Part shown: positions 32,059-41,385 of the stretch, in pieces
How positions within the stretch are numbered: the stretch's first letter is position 1
Layout: the number at the start of each line of letters is the position of its first letter
DNA from: Actinoalloteichus_B caeruleus
GTDB taxonomy: Bacteria; Actinomycetota; Actinomycetes; Mycobacteriales; Pseudonocardiaceae
DNA length: 64,000 nt
Strand: one strand, 5' to 3'
NCBI RefSeq assembly: GCF_000718005.1
Contig: NZ_JODV01000013.1
Notes under the pieces: model-generated
Seen by the model: only the letters and a program-made list of their open reading frames with translations
What the model was told of the DNA's origin: nothing
Database searches by the model: none
Position numbers and translations under genes: made by a program

Positions 32059-32967
32059 GTGGCAGGGGAGGAGAGCACCAGGGCGGTACTGGCCGCGCTG
32101 GCCGCGAATCTGGGTCTCGCGGTCGCGAAGTTCGTCGGTTTCCTCGTCACCGGGTCGTCGGCCATGCTCGCCGAGAGCGTGCACTCGGTTGCCGACACCT
32201 CGAACCAGGGGCTGCTGTTGGTCGGGAAGCGGACCTCCCGGCGGAGGGCGACACCGGAACACCCCTTCGGGTACGGACGGGACCGCTACTTCTACGCCTT
32301 CGTGGTGGCCCTGCTGCTCTTCTCCCTCGGGTCCGTGTTCGCCCTCTACGAGGGCGTGCGCAAGGTGTTCGGCGCGGAGACCCTCACCTCTCCCCTGGTC
32401 GCCGTGGTGATCCTGCTCGTGGGCATCGGGCTGGAGTCCCTCAGCCTGCGGACGGCGGTGCGCAACTCCCGGGCCGCGCGGGGGACCCGGAGCTGGTGGC
32501 GGTTCATCCGGCAGGCCAAGGAGCCCGAACTCCCCATCGTGCTGTTGGAGGACAGCGGTGCGCTGGTCGGGCTGGTAGTCGCCCTCGCCGGTATCGGCCT
32601 CACCGTGCTGACCGGCGACCCGGTGTGGGACGGCGTGGCCACCCTCGGCATCGGCGCGTTGCTCGGGTTCATCGCGGTCACCCTGATCATCGAGACCAAG
32701 AGCCTGCTGGTGGGTGAGGGGGCGAGCGCCGAGGAGGTGCGGCGCATCCGGGAGGCGCTGGTCGGGAGCCGGGTATCCCGCGTCATCCACCTGCGGACCG
32801 AGTACCTCGGGCCGGAGGAGCTGCTGGTCGCCGCCAAGATCGCCGTGACGGCGTCGCTCTCCACCCGCGAGGTGGCCGCCGCCATCGACGAGGCGGAGGG
32901 CAGGCTCCGCGCCGCCGTTCCCGTCGCCCGCCTCGTCTACCTCGAACCCGATCTCGACCGGGGGTGA
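32059..32967 (+). CDS. cation diffusion facilitator (CDF) family transporter
   Basis: CDF proteins export divalent metals, chiefly Zn2+, by proton exchange. The 302-aa product has about six membrane segments. The metal site is SSAMLAESVHSVADTSNQ in segment 2 (Glu/His-x3-Asp) and LLEDSGALVGLVVAL in segment 5 (Glu-Asp). Between them is the HPFGYGRDRYFYAF signature, and a cytoplasmic C-terminal domain contains IHLRTEYLGPEELLVAAKI. The GTG at 32059 with GGGAGGGCGGGG in front is preferred; the open frame starts at 31951. Metal specificity and regulator are not evident. Confidence 0.92.
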   Translation: MAGEESTRAVLAALAANLGLAVAKFVGFLVTGSSAMLAESVHSVADTSNQGLLLVGKRTSRRRATPEHPFGYGRDRYFYAFVVALLLFSLGSVFALYEGVRKVFGAETLTSPLVAVVILLVGIGLESLSLRTAVRNSRAARGTRSWWRFIRQAKEPELPIVLLEDSGALVGLVVALAGIGLTVLTGDPVWDGVATLGIGALLGFIAVTLIIETKSLLVGEGASAEEVRRIREALVGSRVSRVIHLRTEYLGPEELLVAAKIAVTASLSTREVAAAIDEAEGRLRAAVPVARLVYLEPDLDRG

Positions 32968-32980
32968 ACGGTCGACGGGC

Positions 32981-33017
32981 GGGTGGGAGGCGCTGCGGCG
33001 CGGGCGGTGTCCCACCC
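32981..33017 (+). terminator. possible hairpin after the CDF gene
   Basis: GGGTGGGA (32981-32988) pairs with TCCCACCC (33010-33017). The 21-nt loop can itself fold (GCGC with GCGC). It lies 13 bp after the CDF stop. Confidence 0.4.
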
Positions 33018-33248
33018 GGTGAGCCGACCACGACCGTGGCCCCGCGGGCCTGGCTCGCCCGCTGCCCGGACGGCGAACCGGTGCGAAACGACCGAATCGT
33101 CCGGTGGGCGGGTGCGACCGGTGCTCACCCCCGTGTGGCCAACGTCAAATGGTCTGGACTTCAGCGCCGCGAGGACTATCGTTTCGGTGACTTTCCAACG
33201 GTGGGGCCTCGGGGGGAACCCCGGGGAAGGCAGTGAGGGGCGAACGAC

Positions 33249-34928
33249 ATGGCCCGGCATGGGCTGATGCGAACCAAGAGCGTGGAGCAGTCCATCGCCG
33301 AGACGGACGAGCCCGGTACGCGACTCCGCAGGGACCTCACGGCCTGGGACCTGACGGTCTTCGGTGTCGCGGTCGTCATCGGAGCGGGGATCTTCACGTT
33401 GGCGGCCAGAACCGCCGGGAACGTGGCCGGCCCCTCCGTCTCGTTGTCGTTCGTCCTCGCCGCGATCGCGTGTGGCCTGGCCGCGTTGTGCTACGCCGAG
33501 TTCGCCTCGACCCTGCCGGTCGCCGGTTCGGCCTACACCTTCTCCTACGCGACCTTCGGCGAGTTCCTCGCCTGGATCATCGGCTGGGACCTGATCCTCG
33601 AGTTCGCCCTGGCCTCGGCGGTGGTCAGCAAGGGCTGGTCGGACTACCTGCGTGAGGGACTGGCCCTGCTGGGTCTGGACGTGCCCACCACCGTCACCCT
33701 GGGGTCGCTCGAGTTCGACTGGGGCGCCGTCCTGCTCATCGCCGTGCTGACGCTCCTGCTGGCCCTGGGCACCAAGCTCTCCTCCCGGGTCAGCCAGGTC
33801 ATCACCGCCATCAAGGTCGCCGTCGTGCTGCTCGTGATCATCGTGGGCTTCGCCTACGTGCGGGCCGAGAACTACTCGCCGTTCATCCCCCCGGCCCAGG
33901 GCAGCGCCGAGGGTGGCGGTTCCGGGCTCGACCAGTCCTTGTTGTCGTTGGTGTTCGGCGTGGAGACCAGCACGTACGGGGTGTTCGGCCTGCTCGCGGC
34001 GGCGTCCCTGGTGTTCTTCGCCTTCATCGGATTCGACGTGGTGGCCACGACGGCCGAGGAGACCAGGAACCCGCAGCGCGACCTGCCCCGAGGCATCCTC
34101 GGTTCCCTGCTCATCGTGACCGTCCTCTACGTGCTGGTGGCCCTCGTGCTGACCGGGATGCAGAGCTACCAGGAACTCGCCACCCAACCCGGCGGGCAGG
34201 ACGCCACCCTGGCGACCGCGTTCGCCGCGAACGGGGTCGACTGGGCCGCCGGGGTGATCTCCGTGGGGGCTCTCGCCGGTCTGACCACCGTGGTGATGGT
34301 GCTCATGATGGGCCAGATCCGGGTCCTCTTCGCGATGTCACGGGACGGGCTGGTGCCCCGGAGGCTGGCACCGACGGGCAGGCGCGGCACGCCGGTGCGG
34401 GCCACCCTCCTGGTCGGTGGGGTGGTGGCCGTGGTCGCCGGTTTCCTCCCGGCGCACGCGCTGGAGGAGATGGTGAACGTCGGCACCCTGTTCGCCTTCG
34501 TCCTGGTCTCCGCGGGGGTCATCGTCCTGCGCCGCACCCGGCCGGACCTCAAGAGGGGATTCCGGGTCCCGCTGGTCCCGTTGATCCCGATCCTCGCGAT
34601 CCTCGCCTGCGTCTGGTTGATGTTCAACCTGACCGCGCTGACCTGGGTGCGGTTCTCGATCTGGATGGCGCTGGGCGCGGTGATCTACTTCGTCTACGGC
34701 TACCGGAACTCCACCCTGGCCAGGCGGGAGCGGATGGCGACGGCCCCGGCGGGCGCGGCCGCTGGCCCGGTGCCCTCCGAGGCGGGCGACGCTGCCGGGG
34801 GACGCGGCGGGGCGGGACCCCGGGGCCCGGCGACGGCCCAGGACGACGGTGCGGACGGTGCGTCCGGCGGCGGGTCCACCTCCGACGGCACCGGGGACGG
34901 CTCCTCCTCCGGCGCTGCGGGTGACTGA
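33249..34928 (+). CDS. APC-superfamily cationic amino-acid transporter-like permease
   Basis: The 559-aa protein is a CAT-type (APC family) permease. It starts with RRDLTAWDLTVFGVAVVIGAGIFTLAA; the GAGIF substrate-binding kink is in segment 1. About twelve hydrophobic segments follow, with YAEFASTLPVAGSAYTFSY, GFAYVRAENY, FFAFIGFDVVATTAEET and MGQIRVLFAMSRDGL as family marks. The last 60 residues are a disordered Gly/Ala/Ser-rich tail. It corresponds to Rv3253c. The start is the ATG at 33249, after GAGGGGCGA; an internal ATG at 33267 is an alternative. The substrate is inferred only from family. Confidence 0.92.
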   Translation: MARHGLMRTKSVEQSIAETDEPGTRLRRDLTAWDLTVFGVAVVIGAGIFTLAARTAGNVAGPSVSLSFVLAAIACGLAALCYAEFASTLPVAGSAYTFSYATFGEFLAWIIGWDLILEFALASAVVSKGWSDYLREGLALLGLDVPTTVTLGSLEFDWGAVLLIAVLTLLLALGTKLSSRVSQVITAIKVAVVLLVIIVGFAYVRAENYSPFIPPAQGSAEGGGSGLDQSLLSLVFGVETSTYGVFGLLAAASLVFFAFIGFDVVATTAEETRNPQRDLPRGILGSLLIVTVLYVLVALVLTGMQSYQELATQPGGQDATLATAFAANGVDWAAGVISVGALAGLTTVVMVLMMGQIRVLFAMSRDGLVPRRLAPTGRRGTPVRATLLVGGVVAVVAGFLPAHALEEMVNVGTLFAFVLVSAGVIVLRRTRPDLKRGFRVPLVPLIPILAILACVWLMFNLTALTWVRFSIWMALGAVIYFVYGYRNSTLARRERMATAPAGAAAGPVPSEAGDAAGGRGGAGPRGPATAQDDGADGASGGGSTSDGTGDGSSSGAAGD

Positions 34929-35538
34929 CCTGACCCGGTCGGTGGCGGGGCCGTGGGGCGAGTCGGCCGGCGGGATTCGACGCCGCCGGTGACCGGTCGG
35001 CGTCGACCGCCCACGGCTCGTGCGGAGAGGAGCGCCGTGCCTCGGGGGTCGGCCCACGCTCGCCACCGGCCCCCCGACTCACCGCGGCCCGCTCCCAGCC
35101 GCCCCGGTTCGGGGCCCGTTCGCGGGCACGGGTCGGGTGGGGGTTCCTGACGGACAGCCCGGTCCACCACCCGCGCGTCGGCGGACCAGTCCGAGGCCGG
35201 GGGCGGCCCCACGAGAACCCGGGACGGACGCGGCCGGCGGCGCCGCCGGCGAGCCGGACCCGGGCGGTGCCTCGGGTTGACCCCTCCGGGCGCCAGGGGG
35301 ACCGGGGAACCCGCCCGAGGGAGCCGGGGAGTGCGGCGTCACGTCATCCAGGGCACCACGCGGATCTCCCCGCGCGCCGGCGGCCAGCTCCTCGGCGTCC
35401 CGGCTCGTGACGGCGGTGAGCGCCGTCCTCTCCGCTCGGGGGCGTGGTCCCAGGGCCCGGGCCCGAGGGCCACCCCAGGGCGCGCCAGCGCTCCTCGCGT
35501 GCGGCTCCGGACCGGCGACGCCCGTCGACCCCGAACGC
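34929..35538. other. 610-bp interval without a recognised gene
   Basis: This is the convergent gap between the APC permease and the membrane hydrolase. A GC-only hairpin at 34967-34989 (7-bp stem, 9-nt loop) may terminate the permease gene. The remaining sequence is extremely GC-rich with short overlapping frames and no ribosome sites or family matches. Confidence 0.45.
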
Positions 35539-38136
35539 TCAGCCGCCCTTCACCGGCAACTCGGCGGCACGTTCCCAGGGAGTGCTGCGGCCCCGGGGGA
35601 TCTCGGTGGGAGGTGGCACGGGGTCGGATAACGACGTCTTCGACGGTCGTCCCGGCGGTCGTCCTCGGCCCTCCGGGTCGGCCGAGCCACCACCACCGCC
35701 GTCGATCGGGTCCGCCGCTCCTGGTGGAGGGGACTGGCCGGCGGCGGCGCCGTCCGAGCCCACCCCCAACGCGCTGAGCAGGCTGCCCGTCGTCGGGGTG
35801 TCCCTCGGTGGCAGTTCCAGGCCGGCCGCGATGGCCACCGCGCGGTCCCACTCCGGGTCGACGGGGTAGTCGTAGTGCGAGAGCACCCCGGGGCTCCACC
35901 GACGACCGGTGAACGGCCCCCGCATCGGGTCGGGGAGCCAGTGGTCGCCGCCGAGCACCAGGGCGCCGTTGGGGCTCCGCGTCGCGGCGGGCAGGGGGCC
36001 GACCGAGCCGTCGGCGCGGAACCCGACGCCGATCAGGGTCCCCTCGTAGACCTGCCGGTTCCAGGTGGTGACCGGCCCGCCCAACGGGTCCGTCCCACGG
36101 CAGAGCGAACGCCACCGGCCCCGGAGCGCGCCGGACAGCTCCGCCAGGGAGGACAGCGGCACCACCGAGGGGAACGCGCGCGCGTAGATCCACTGGAGCT
36201 GGGAGCCGTGCGTCACCAGACCGACCCGGTGCCGGTCCGCGTCGGGCAGGGACTGCGCGAGCCGCGCCGCCGTGACCGCCGCCAACAGACTGCCCTGGCT
36301 GTGCCCGGTGATGACCACCCGGACCCCGGGGTCCTTGAGGTGGTGGACCACCCGGTCCGCCAACTCGGGGATGACCTTCAACGCGTAACAGGGCGGCACC
36401 GTCGGGTGGGCCTCCCTGGGCCAGAAACTCGTCAGGTCGGCGAGGATGCCCAGCACCTTGGCGGTTTCCGGGCGCCGTTTCGCCAGGTGGACGGTGCGCA
36501 GCAACGCCAGGGCCAGCGCGGCGAGCACCACGACCCCGATCCCGGCGAGCGGGTCGAACCAGTCGGGCAGCGAGACGTCCGCGAGCCGGACGACCAACGC
36601 GATCAGCGCACCGGCACTGAGCACCCCGGCGACCAGCAACAGGATGTGGTGCAGGTGCCGGCGCTGCGCCGCGGCCCACCACCAGGCCCTCGCGCCTACT
36701 CGGGAGTCCTCCGGTCGGCCCGCGTGCAGGAGCGTGGTCTCGGGCGGGGCCAGTCGGTCGCGGCGCTCGGCGAGCCAGCGGCGGAAGAGCACCACCGGGA
36801 CGACGACCGCGACCGCGACGACGGCGAGAACGGCACCGGCGCCCCACAACAGGGTGATCGCCTCGTAGCCCTCCGGATCGGCGAGATGTCCTCGCCCCAA
36901 CAACTGGCGGACGGTGAGCGTCAACCCGGCACCGAACCCGGCTCCCAACAGGGCGGCCAGGGTGAGCACCGGAGCCGAGAACCAGCCCCCGGCCCAGGGG
37001 CGCTGGTCGCGGGGTTGCCCGCGCCACTCCACCCGCGCCAGCCAGGCGGCCGGGACGAGCAGGGCGCCGAACAGGACGCAGCAGAGCGCGAGCAGGGCGG
37101 CGACCACCTCGACGGTGAGCGTCGATGCCGGCAGCTCGGCGGGCAGCGGGCCCAACCGGACCGACACCAGGGCCACGAGCAGTACCGACGCGCCGACCAT
37201 GACCTGGGACGGCCAGGACCCCAGGAACCGCCGGAGCCTTCCCCCCAGGCCGCCCCTGGCCCGCAGCTCCGGTGGGTCGTCCAACAGGGCGGTGGCCAGG
37301 AGCCCGAAGAGGAACAGGGCGGCGGCCGACCACCACAACCAGTCGTTGGAACCGTCGGTGGCGCCGGTGGGCCCGCCCAGCGCGAGGATCGCGACCACCG
37401 CCAGCGTCGCCACGGTGTGCGTCATCCGGAGAACGGGGGTGTCGGGGTCGGCGATGACGGTCTCGCCGGGGAGGCCGGCGAGCCGGCTGCGCCGCCGCTC
37501 CGGGTCGGCGGGCAACGGGTCCGAGGACCTGTTGACCTTCCAGCTCACCGTCGACACCCGGTGCAACACGGCGACCAGGGCCACCACCGGGAGCAGGCCG
37601 AGCACGGCGCGTCCCAGGTCCCACCCGCGCAGGGAGTCCGGCGCGAACGGCAGGCAGGAGGAGCCGGGCCGCAGGCACTGCGTCGCGACGAGGTCGAGGA
37701 AGATGACGGTGAGCTGGGACACGAGCAGGCAGGAGAGCAGGAGCGCGGCCAACCGGAGCAGGGCGCGCAGCAGGTGGCCGAGCCCCCGGGAGGCGGCGCT
37801 GCCCTCCCGCACGGGAGGCAGCATCCAGTGCGCGACGTTGGCCATCGCGAAGGGGAAGAGCAGCGCCCAGGTCGCCTTCGCGAACCCGCCGGAGGTCATG
37901 CCGCCCCAGACGTAACCCTCGACGACACGTGGCACCGGCCGTCCCCCGGCGTTGAGCATCGGCCCGGGCGCGGGTCTGCGGAGCCGGTCGGCGGGGCGGA
38001 CGAGTTGGCCGAGGCCGTCCCCGGCCACCTCGACGGCGGACACCGATCCGGTCAGGTCCTCCGGGGTGGTTCCGAGAACGCCGTGGACCCTCAACTCCAC
38101 GACGCGTGTGTCGGGCCCGGGTATCACCACGGCCAC
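35539..38136 (-). CDS. large membrane-embedded alpha/beta-hydrolase (lipase/esterase-like)
   Basis: The 865-aa product begins VAVVIPGPDTRVVELRVHGV, a strand-like RVHGVLGTT segment typical of an N-terminal hydrolase half-site. It has around ten hydrophobic segments in the middle, and then a GHSQGSLLAAV nucleophile elbow with Ser613 near VRVVITGHSQG, followed by LVTHGSQLQW. The membrane segments thus interrupt a serine hydrolase fold. Substrate and family name are not known to me. The GTG at 38136 is preferred because AGGGAGG lies just upstream; the open frame to 38571 runs into ahcY on the opposite strand. It is divergent from ahcY with a shared 163-bp promoter region. Confidence 0.75.
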   Translation of the reverse strand: MAVVIPGPDTRVVELRVHGVLGTTPEDLTGSVSAVEVAGDGLGQLVRPADRLRRPAPGPMLNAGGRPVPRVVEGYVWGGMTSGGFAKATWALLFPFAMANVAHWMLPPVREGSAASRGLGHLLRALLRLAALLLSCLLVSQLTVIFLDLVATQCLRPGSSCLPFAPDSLRGWDLGRAVLGLLPVVALVAVLHRVSTVSWKVNRSSDPLPADPERRRSRLAGLPGETVIADPDTPVLRMTHTVATLAVVAILALGGPTGATDGSNDWLWWSAAALFLFGLLATALLDDPPELRARGGLGGRLRRFLGSWPSQVMVGASVLLVALVSVRLGPLPAELPASTLTVEVVAALLALCCVLFGALLVPAAWLARVEWRGQPRDQRPWAGGWFSAPVLTLAALLGAGFGAGLTLTVRQLLGRGHLADPEGYEAITLLWGAGAVLAVVAVAVVVPVVLFRRWLAERRDRLAPPETTLLHAGRPEDSRVGARAWWWAAAQRRHLHHILLLVAGVLSAGALIALVVRLADVSLPDWFDPLAGIGVVVLAALALALLRTVHLAKRRPETAKVLGILADLTSFWPREAHPTVPPCYALKVIPELADRVVHHLKDPGVRVVITGHSQGSLLAAVTAARLAQSLPDADRHRVGLVTHGSQLQWIYARAFPSVVPLSSLAELSGALRGRWRSLCRGTDPLGGPVTTWNRQVYEGTLIGVGFRADGSVGPLPAATRSPNGALVLGGDHWLPDPMRGPFTGRRWSPGVLSHYDYPVDPEWDRAVAIAAGLELPPRDTPTTGSLLSALGVGSDGAAAGQSPPPGAADPIDGGGGGSADPEGRGRPPGRPSKTSLSDPVPPPTEIPRGRSTPWERAAELPVKGG

Positions 38137-38299
38137 CGCCCTCCCTGCCCCGTCGTGCTCCGTGCGATCGATTATCGGTTCTCCGGTGGTGGATCGGTGG
38201 CAATCCTGGGCTATTTGATCGTCACTGGCGAGTATTGGGGCTCCGGCGTGGCGAACGGTAGTGTGCGGGGGCTGTTCCCATGTCGTGAGGAGACGCCTG

Positions 38300-39763
38300 A
38301 TGAGCGCCGAAAGGCTCCAGACCCGTGCCGGTATCGAGTTCGCCATCGCAGACCTGTCACTCGCCGACTTCGGACGCAAGGAGATCCGGCTCGCCGAGCA
38401 CGAGATGCCCGGGCTGATGGCGCTGCGGCGGGAGTACGCGGGCGCGTTTCCGCTGCGTGGAGCCCGTATCTCCGGATCGCTGCACATGACGGTGCAGACC
38501 GCGGTGCTGATCGAGACGCTGGTGGATCTGGGCGCCGAGGTCCGGTGGGCGTCCTGCAACATCTTCTCCACTCAGGACCACGCGGCGGCCGCCGTCGTCG
38601 TGGGTCCGAACGGCACCGAGGAGGAGCCCAAGGGCGTCCCCGTCTTCGCCTGGAAGGGGGAGACCCTGGAGGAGTACTGGTGGTGCACCGACAAGATGCT
38701 CACCTGGGGTGGGGGCGCCCTGCCCAACATGCTCCTCGACGACGGTGGCGACGCCACCCTGTTGGTGCACAAGGGAACGCAGTACGAGAAGGCCGGCGTG
38801 GTTCCCTCGGCGGCCGACGACGACCCCGACGAGTGGAAGGTCATCCTCGACCTGCTCGGCCGCTCGCTGAAGGAGGACGACTCGCGGTGGACGCGTGTCG
38901 GGGAGTCCATCCTGGGCGTCACCGAGGAGACCACCACCGGCGTCCTGCGCCTGTACCAGCTCGCGGCGGCCGGTGAGCTGCTCTTCCCCGCCATCAACGT
39001 GAACGACTCGGTCACCAAGTCGAAGTTCGACAACCGGTACGGCATCCGGCACTCGCTGATCGACGGCATCAACCGGGGCACCGACGTCCTCATGGGCGGC
39101 AAGGTCGCGGTGGTGTGCGGCTACGGTGACGTGGGCAAGGGCGCGGCCGAGTCGCTGCGGGGTCAGGGCGCCAGGGTCATCGTCACCGAGATCGACCCGA
39201 TCTGCGGTCTCCAGGCCCTGATGGACGGGTACCAGGTGTCCACGCTGGACAGCGTCATCGACCAGGCCGACATCGTCATCACCACCACGGGCAACAAGGA
39301 CGTCGTCAGCGCCGAGCACATGTCCCGGATGAAGCACCAGGCGATCCTGGGCAACATCGGGCACTTCGACAACGAGCTCGACATCGCGGGGCTCGCCCGG
39401 TGGAAGGGCGTTCGGCGCGTCAACATCAAGCCGCAGGTCGACGAGTGGGTCTTCCCCGACGGCCACTCGATCATCGTGCTCTCCGAGGGGCGCCTGCTGA
39501 ACCTGGGCAACGCCACCGGGCACCCGTCCTTCGTGATGTCGAACTCCTTCTCCAACCAGGTGATCGCCCAGATCGAGCTGTTCACCAAGCACGAGGAGTA
39601 CGACAAGGAGGTCTTCCGGCTGCCGAAGAAGCTCGACGAGAAGGTCGCGCGCATCCACCTGGAGGCGCTGGGTGGTGAGCTGACCAAGCTCACCAAGGAG
39701 CAGGCCGAGTACATCGACGTCGCCGTCGACGGCCCCTTCAAGTCCGAGCACTACCGGTACTGA
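38300..39763 (+). CDS. ahcY: S-adenosyl-L-homocysteine hydrolase (adenosylhomocysteinase)
   Basis: AhcY splits S-adenosylhomocysteine to adenosine and homocysteine and so relieves methyltransferase inhibition. The 487-aa protein has the RISGSLHMTVQTAVLIETL substrate region, SCNIFSTQDHAAAA, the NAD site GYGDVGKGAAESLRG, HFDNELDIAGL and the C-terminal FKSEHYRY that closes the active site of the partner subunit. The insert near 150-190 (DDGGDATLLVHKG onward) is the mycobacterial-type form. The ATG at 38300 follows GTGAGGAGAC; the frame from 38261 is too long. A hairpin at 39774-39796 follows. It is orthologous to Rv3248c. Confidence 0.97.
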   Translation: MSAERLQTRAGIEFAIADLSLADFGRKEIRLAEHEMPGLMALRREYAGAFPLRGARISGSLHMTVQTAVLIETLVDLGAEVRWASCNIFSTQDHAAAAVVVGPNGTEEEPKGVPVFAWKGETLEEYWWCTDKMLTWGGGALPNMLLDDGGDATLLVHKGTQYEKAGVVPSAADDDPDEWKVILDLLGRSLKEDDSRWTRVGESILGVTEETTTGVLRLYQLAAAGELLFPAINVNDSVTKSKFDNRYGIRHSLIDGINRGTDVLMGGKVAVVCGYGDVGKGAAESLRGQGARVIVTEIDPICGLQALMDGYQVSTLDSVIDQADIVITTTGNKDVVSAEHMSRMKHQAILGNIGHFDNELDIAGLARWKGVRRVNIKPQVDEWVFPDGHSIIVLSEGRLLNLGNATGHPSFVMSNSFSNQVIAQIELFTKHEEYDKEVFRLPKKLDEKVARIHLEALGGELTKLTKEQAEYIDVAVDGPFKSEHYRY

Positions 39764-40743
39764 CCGTCCCGGTCCCCGGCGGATGCCCAGCCGGGGGCCG
39801 CTCCCGGTCGCCCACCTGTCGCCGGCGGGCTCCCGTGCGGTGCCGGGTCCGCGTCTCGGCGCGGCAGCCGCTCCGCCCGGCCCGAGGAGCACCCCGTCCC
39901 GCCCGAGGGCGGCGGTCCCGCGCGCCCTCCCGACGATGTGCCGGACTCCGGTTGGTCGGGGCGCCCCGCAGCCGAGGGACCATCCGGCCGTGGTGGGTCG
40001 CCCGCTGCCGCCGCGTGACGCGCCCGGGTGCCCTCCGGGCGGGTCGTGGTGGTGGCGGTCCTCGGTCCCCCCCGTTCGGCGCGCGCCCTGCCCTGGGGGG
40101 CAGCACCTCCCCCCGCCCCTCGTCGCGACGCCGCCACCCTCCCCTTGGCCAAGGCGCCGGTGGCCGGGCTCCGCCCAGCCCCGAGCCCGGCGGTGATCTC
40201 CTCGTGCTGGCTGGGCGCCGGCGGGGCCGCGCACCCGGCCCGGAGGGGTGGTGCGCGAGCCAGCCGCCCCCGTCCGAGCACGGGGCTGGCCGCCGCTGCC
40301 GCCGTCCCGGGTTCCGGCGGCGCCCCGCTGGTGGGGTGCCGGCTGAGCGGTCCGCCCAACCCGTGGTGCCGACGGGAGGCGTCGAGGCGGCTGGTGGTGC
40401 CGGCGGCGCGTCGCGGGGCCCGGAGGGCGACGACCGGTGCCGGACCGGGGTGCCACCACCGCCGGGGCCGGCGCCGAGGGGCGGACCGCCCCTCGGCCGT
40501 GCCGTCCTCACGCGTGCCAGTCCCGCCGGCGGCGCGAGGACGCGCGGGCCCGCGCCCGCCGCCAGGCGCGCCTCATCCGAGGGGTGCGGAGGGGGTTCGC
40601 GGCCCAGGAAGCTCCCACCGCCTCGGGCGGCCGCCCACCGCCGTGGTTCGCCGTCGCGACGTCGTGCGCCTGGTGACCGGCCACGAGCGACATCCGTGGG
40701 CCGGCGTCCGCGGGCTCCCGAGGGGTGGCTACGGTGTGCGCCC
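39764..40743. other. 980-bp gap between ahcY and tmk
   Basis: In mycobacteria ahcY and tmk are adjacent. Here about 980 bp of very GC-rich sequence separates them. Two frames that share one wobble position (a plus frame from 40028 and a minus frame 39751-40359) have many G/C third bases, but both encode Pro/Ala/Arg-rich low-complexity products with no recognisable domain, and no ribosome site is seen. It may be a decayed gene or simply non-coding. Confidence 0.5.
39774..39796 (+). terminator. hairpin after ahcY
   Basis: CCCCGGC (39774-39780) pairs with GCCGGGG (39790-39796) over a 9-nt loop, 10 bp after the ahcY stop. Confidence 0.5.
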
Positions 40744-41385
40744 GTGGGACGCTTGATCGGGATCGAGGGCATTGACGGAGCGGGCAAGCGGACCTTGTTC
40801 GGGAAGCTGAGCACGGCACTCACCGAACGCGGGCTGAGCGTGCGCGGTCGAGCCTTCCCCCGCTACGGCGTGGACGTGCACGCGGACCTGGTGCGGGACG
40901 CCCTGCACGGCGACCTGGGTCCTGTCTCGGACTCGCCGCACGCGATGGGCCTGCTGTACGCGCTCGACCGGCGGGACGCGGCGGAGGGCCTGCGAGCGGA
41001 CCTGGAGCGGTACGACGTCGTGCTGCTGGACCGCTACGTGGCGTCGAACGCCGCGTACGGTGCCGCCCGGCTGCGCCAGGACGCCGACGGCGACTTCGTG
41101 CGCTGGGTGCACGACCTGGAGATCTCCCGCTTCCGGCTGCCCGTCCCCGACGCGCACCTCCTGCTCAGCGTCACCCCCACCGTCGCCGCCTCCCGAGTGA
41201 CCCGCCGTGAGGCGACCGAGGTGGGGCGCGAACGTGACATCTACGAGTCGGACGCCGACCTCCAGGCTCGGTGCGCCGCGCTCTACGAGCAGCTCGCCCG
41301 ACGCGGCTGGCTCGCGCCCTGGACGGTCGTGGACGCGGTGTCCACGGTGGATACGAATCGGTTGGTCGATGAACTCTTCGGCTGA
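40744..41385 (+). CDS. tmk: thymidylate kinase
   Basis: Tmk phosphorylates dTMP to dTDP. The 213-aa protein starts at the GTG at 40744 with GRLIGIEGIDGAGKRTLFGKL, a P-loop at 8-15. FPRYGVDVHADLV and LLDRYVASNAAYGAAR (DRY motif) follow, and a lid region near TRREATEVGRERDIY. The form with GAGKRT in the P-loop and DRYVASNAAY closely resembles Rv3247c. The gene precedes mtrA-mtrB-lpqB, as in mycobacteria. Its 3' end overlaps the next gene by 17 bp, so they are co-transcribed. Confidence 0.93.
   Translation: MGRLIGIEGIDGAGKRTLFGKLSTALTERGLSVRGRAFPRYGVDVHADLVRDALHGDLGPVSDSPHAMGLLYALDRRDAAEGLRADLERYDVVLLDRYVASNAAYGAARLRQDADGDFVRWVHDLEISRFRLPVPDAHLLLSVTPTVAASRVTRREATEVGRERDIYESDADLQARCAALYEQLARRGWLAPWTVVDAVSTVDTNRLVDELFG

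Noticed and set aside
38137..38299. SAH riboswitch ahead of ahcY
   Set aside because: The 163-bp region is shared with a divergent promoter and no matching conserved core could be recognised by eye.
35875..38976. 1033-codon plus-strand frame
   Set aside because: Antisense of the membrane hydrolase running on into ahcY out of frame; low-complexity Gln/Arg/Gly sequence.
38357..40459. 700-codon minus-strand frame over ahcY and the gap
   Set aside because: Mostly the shadow of ahcY; the part in the gap has no domain and no start signal.
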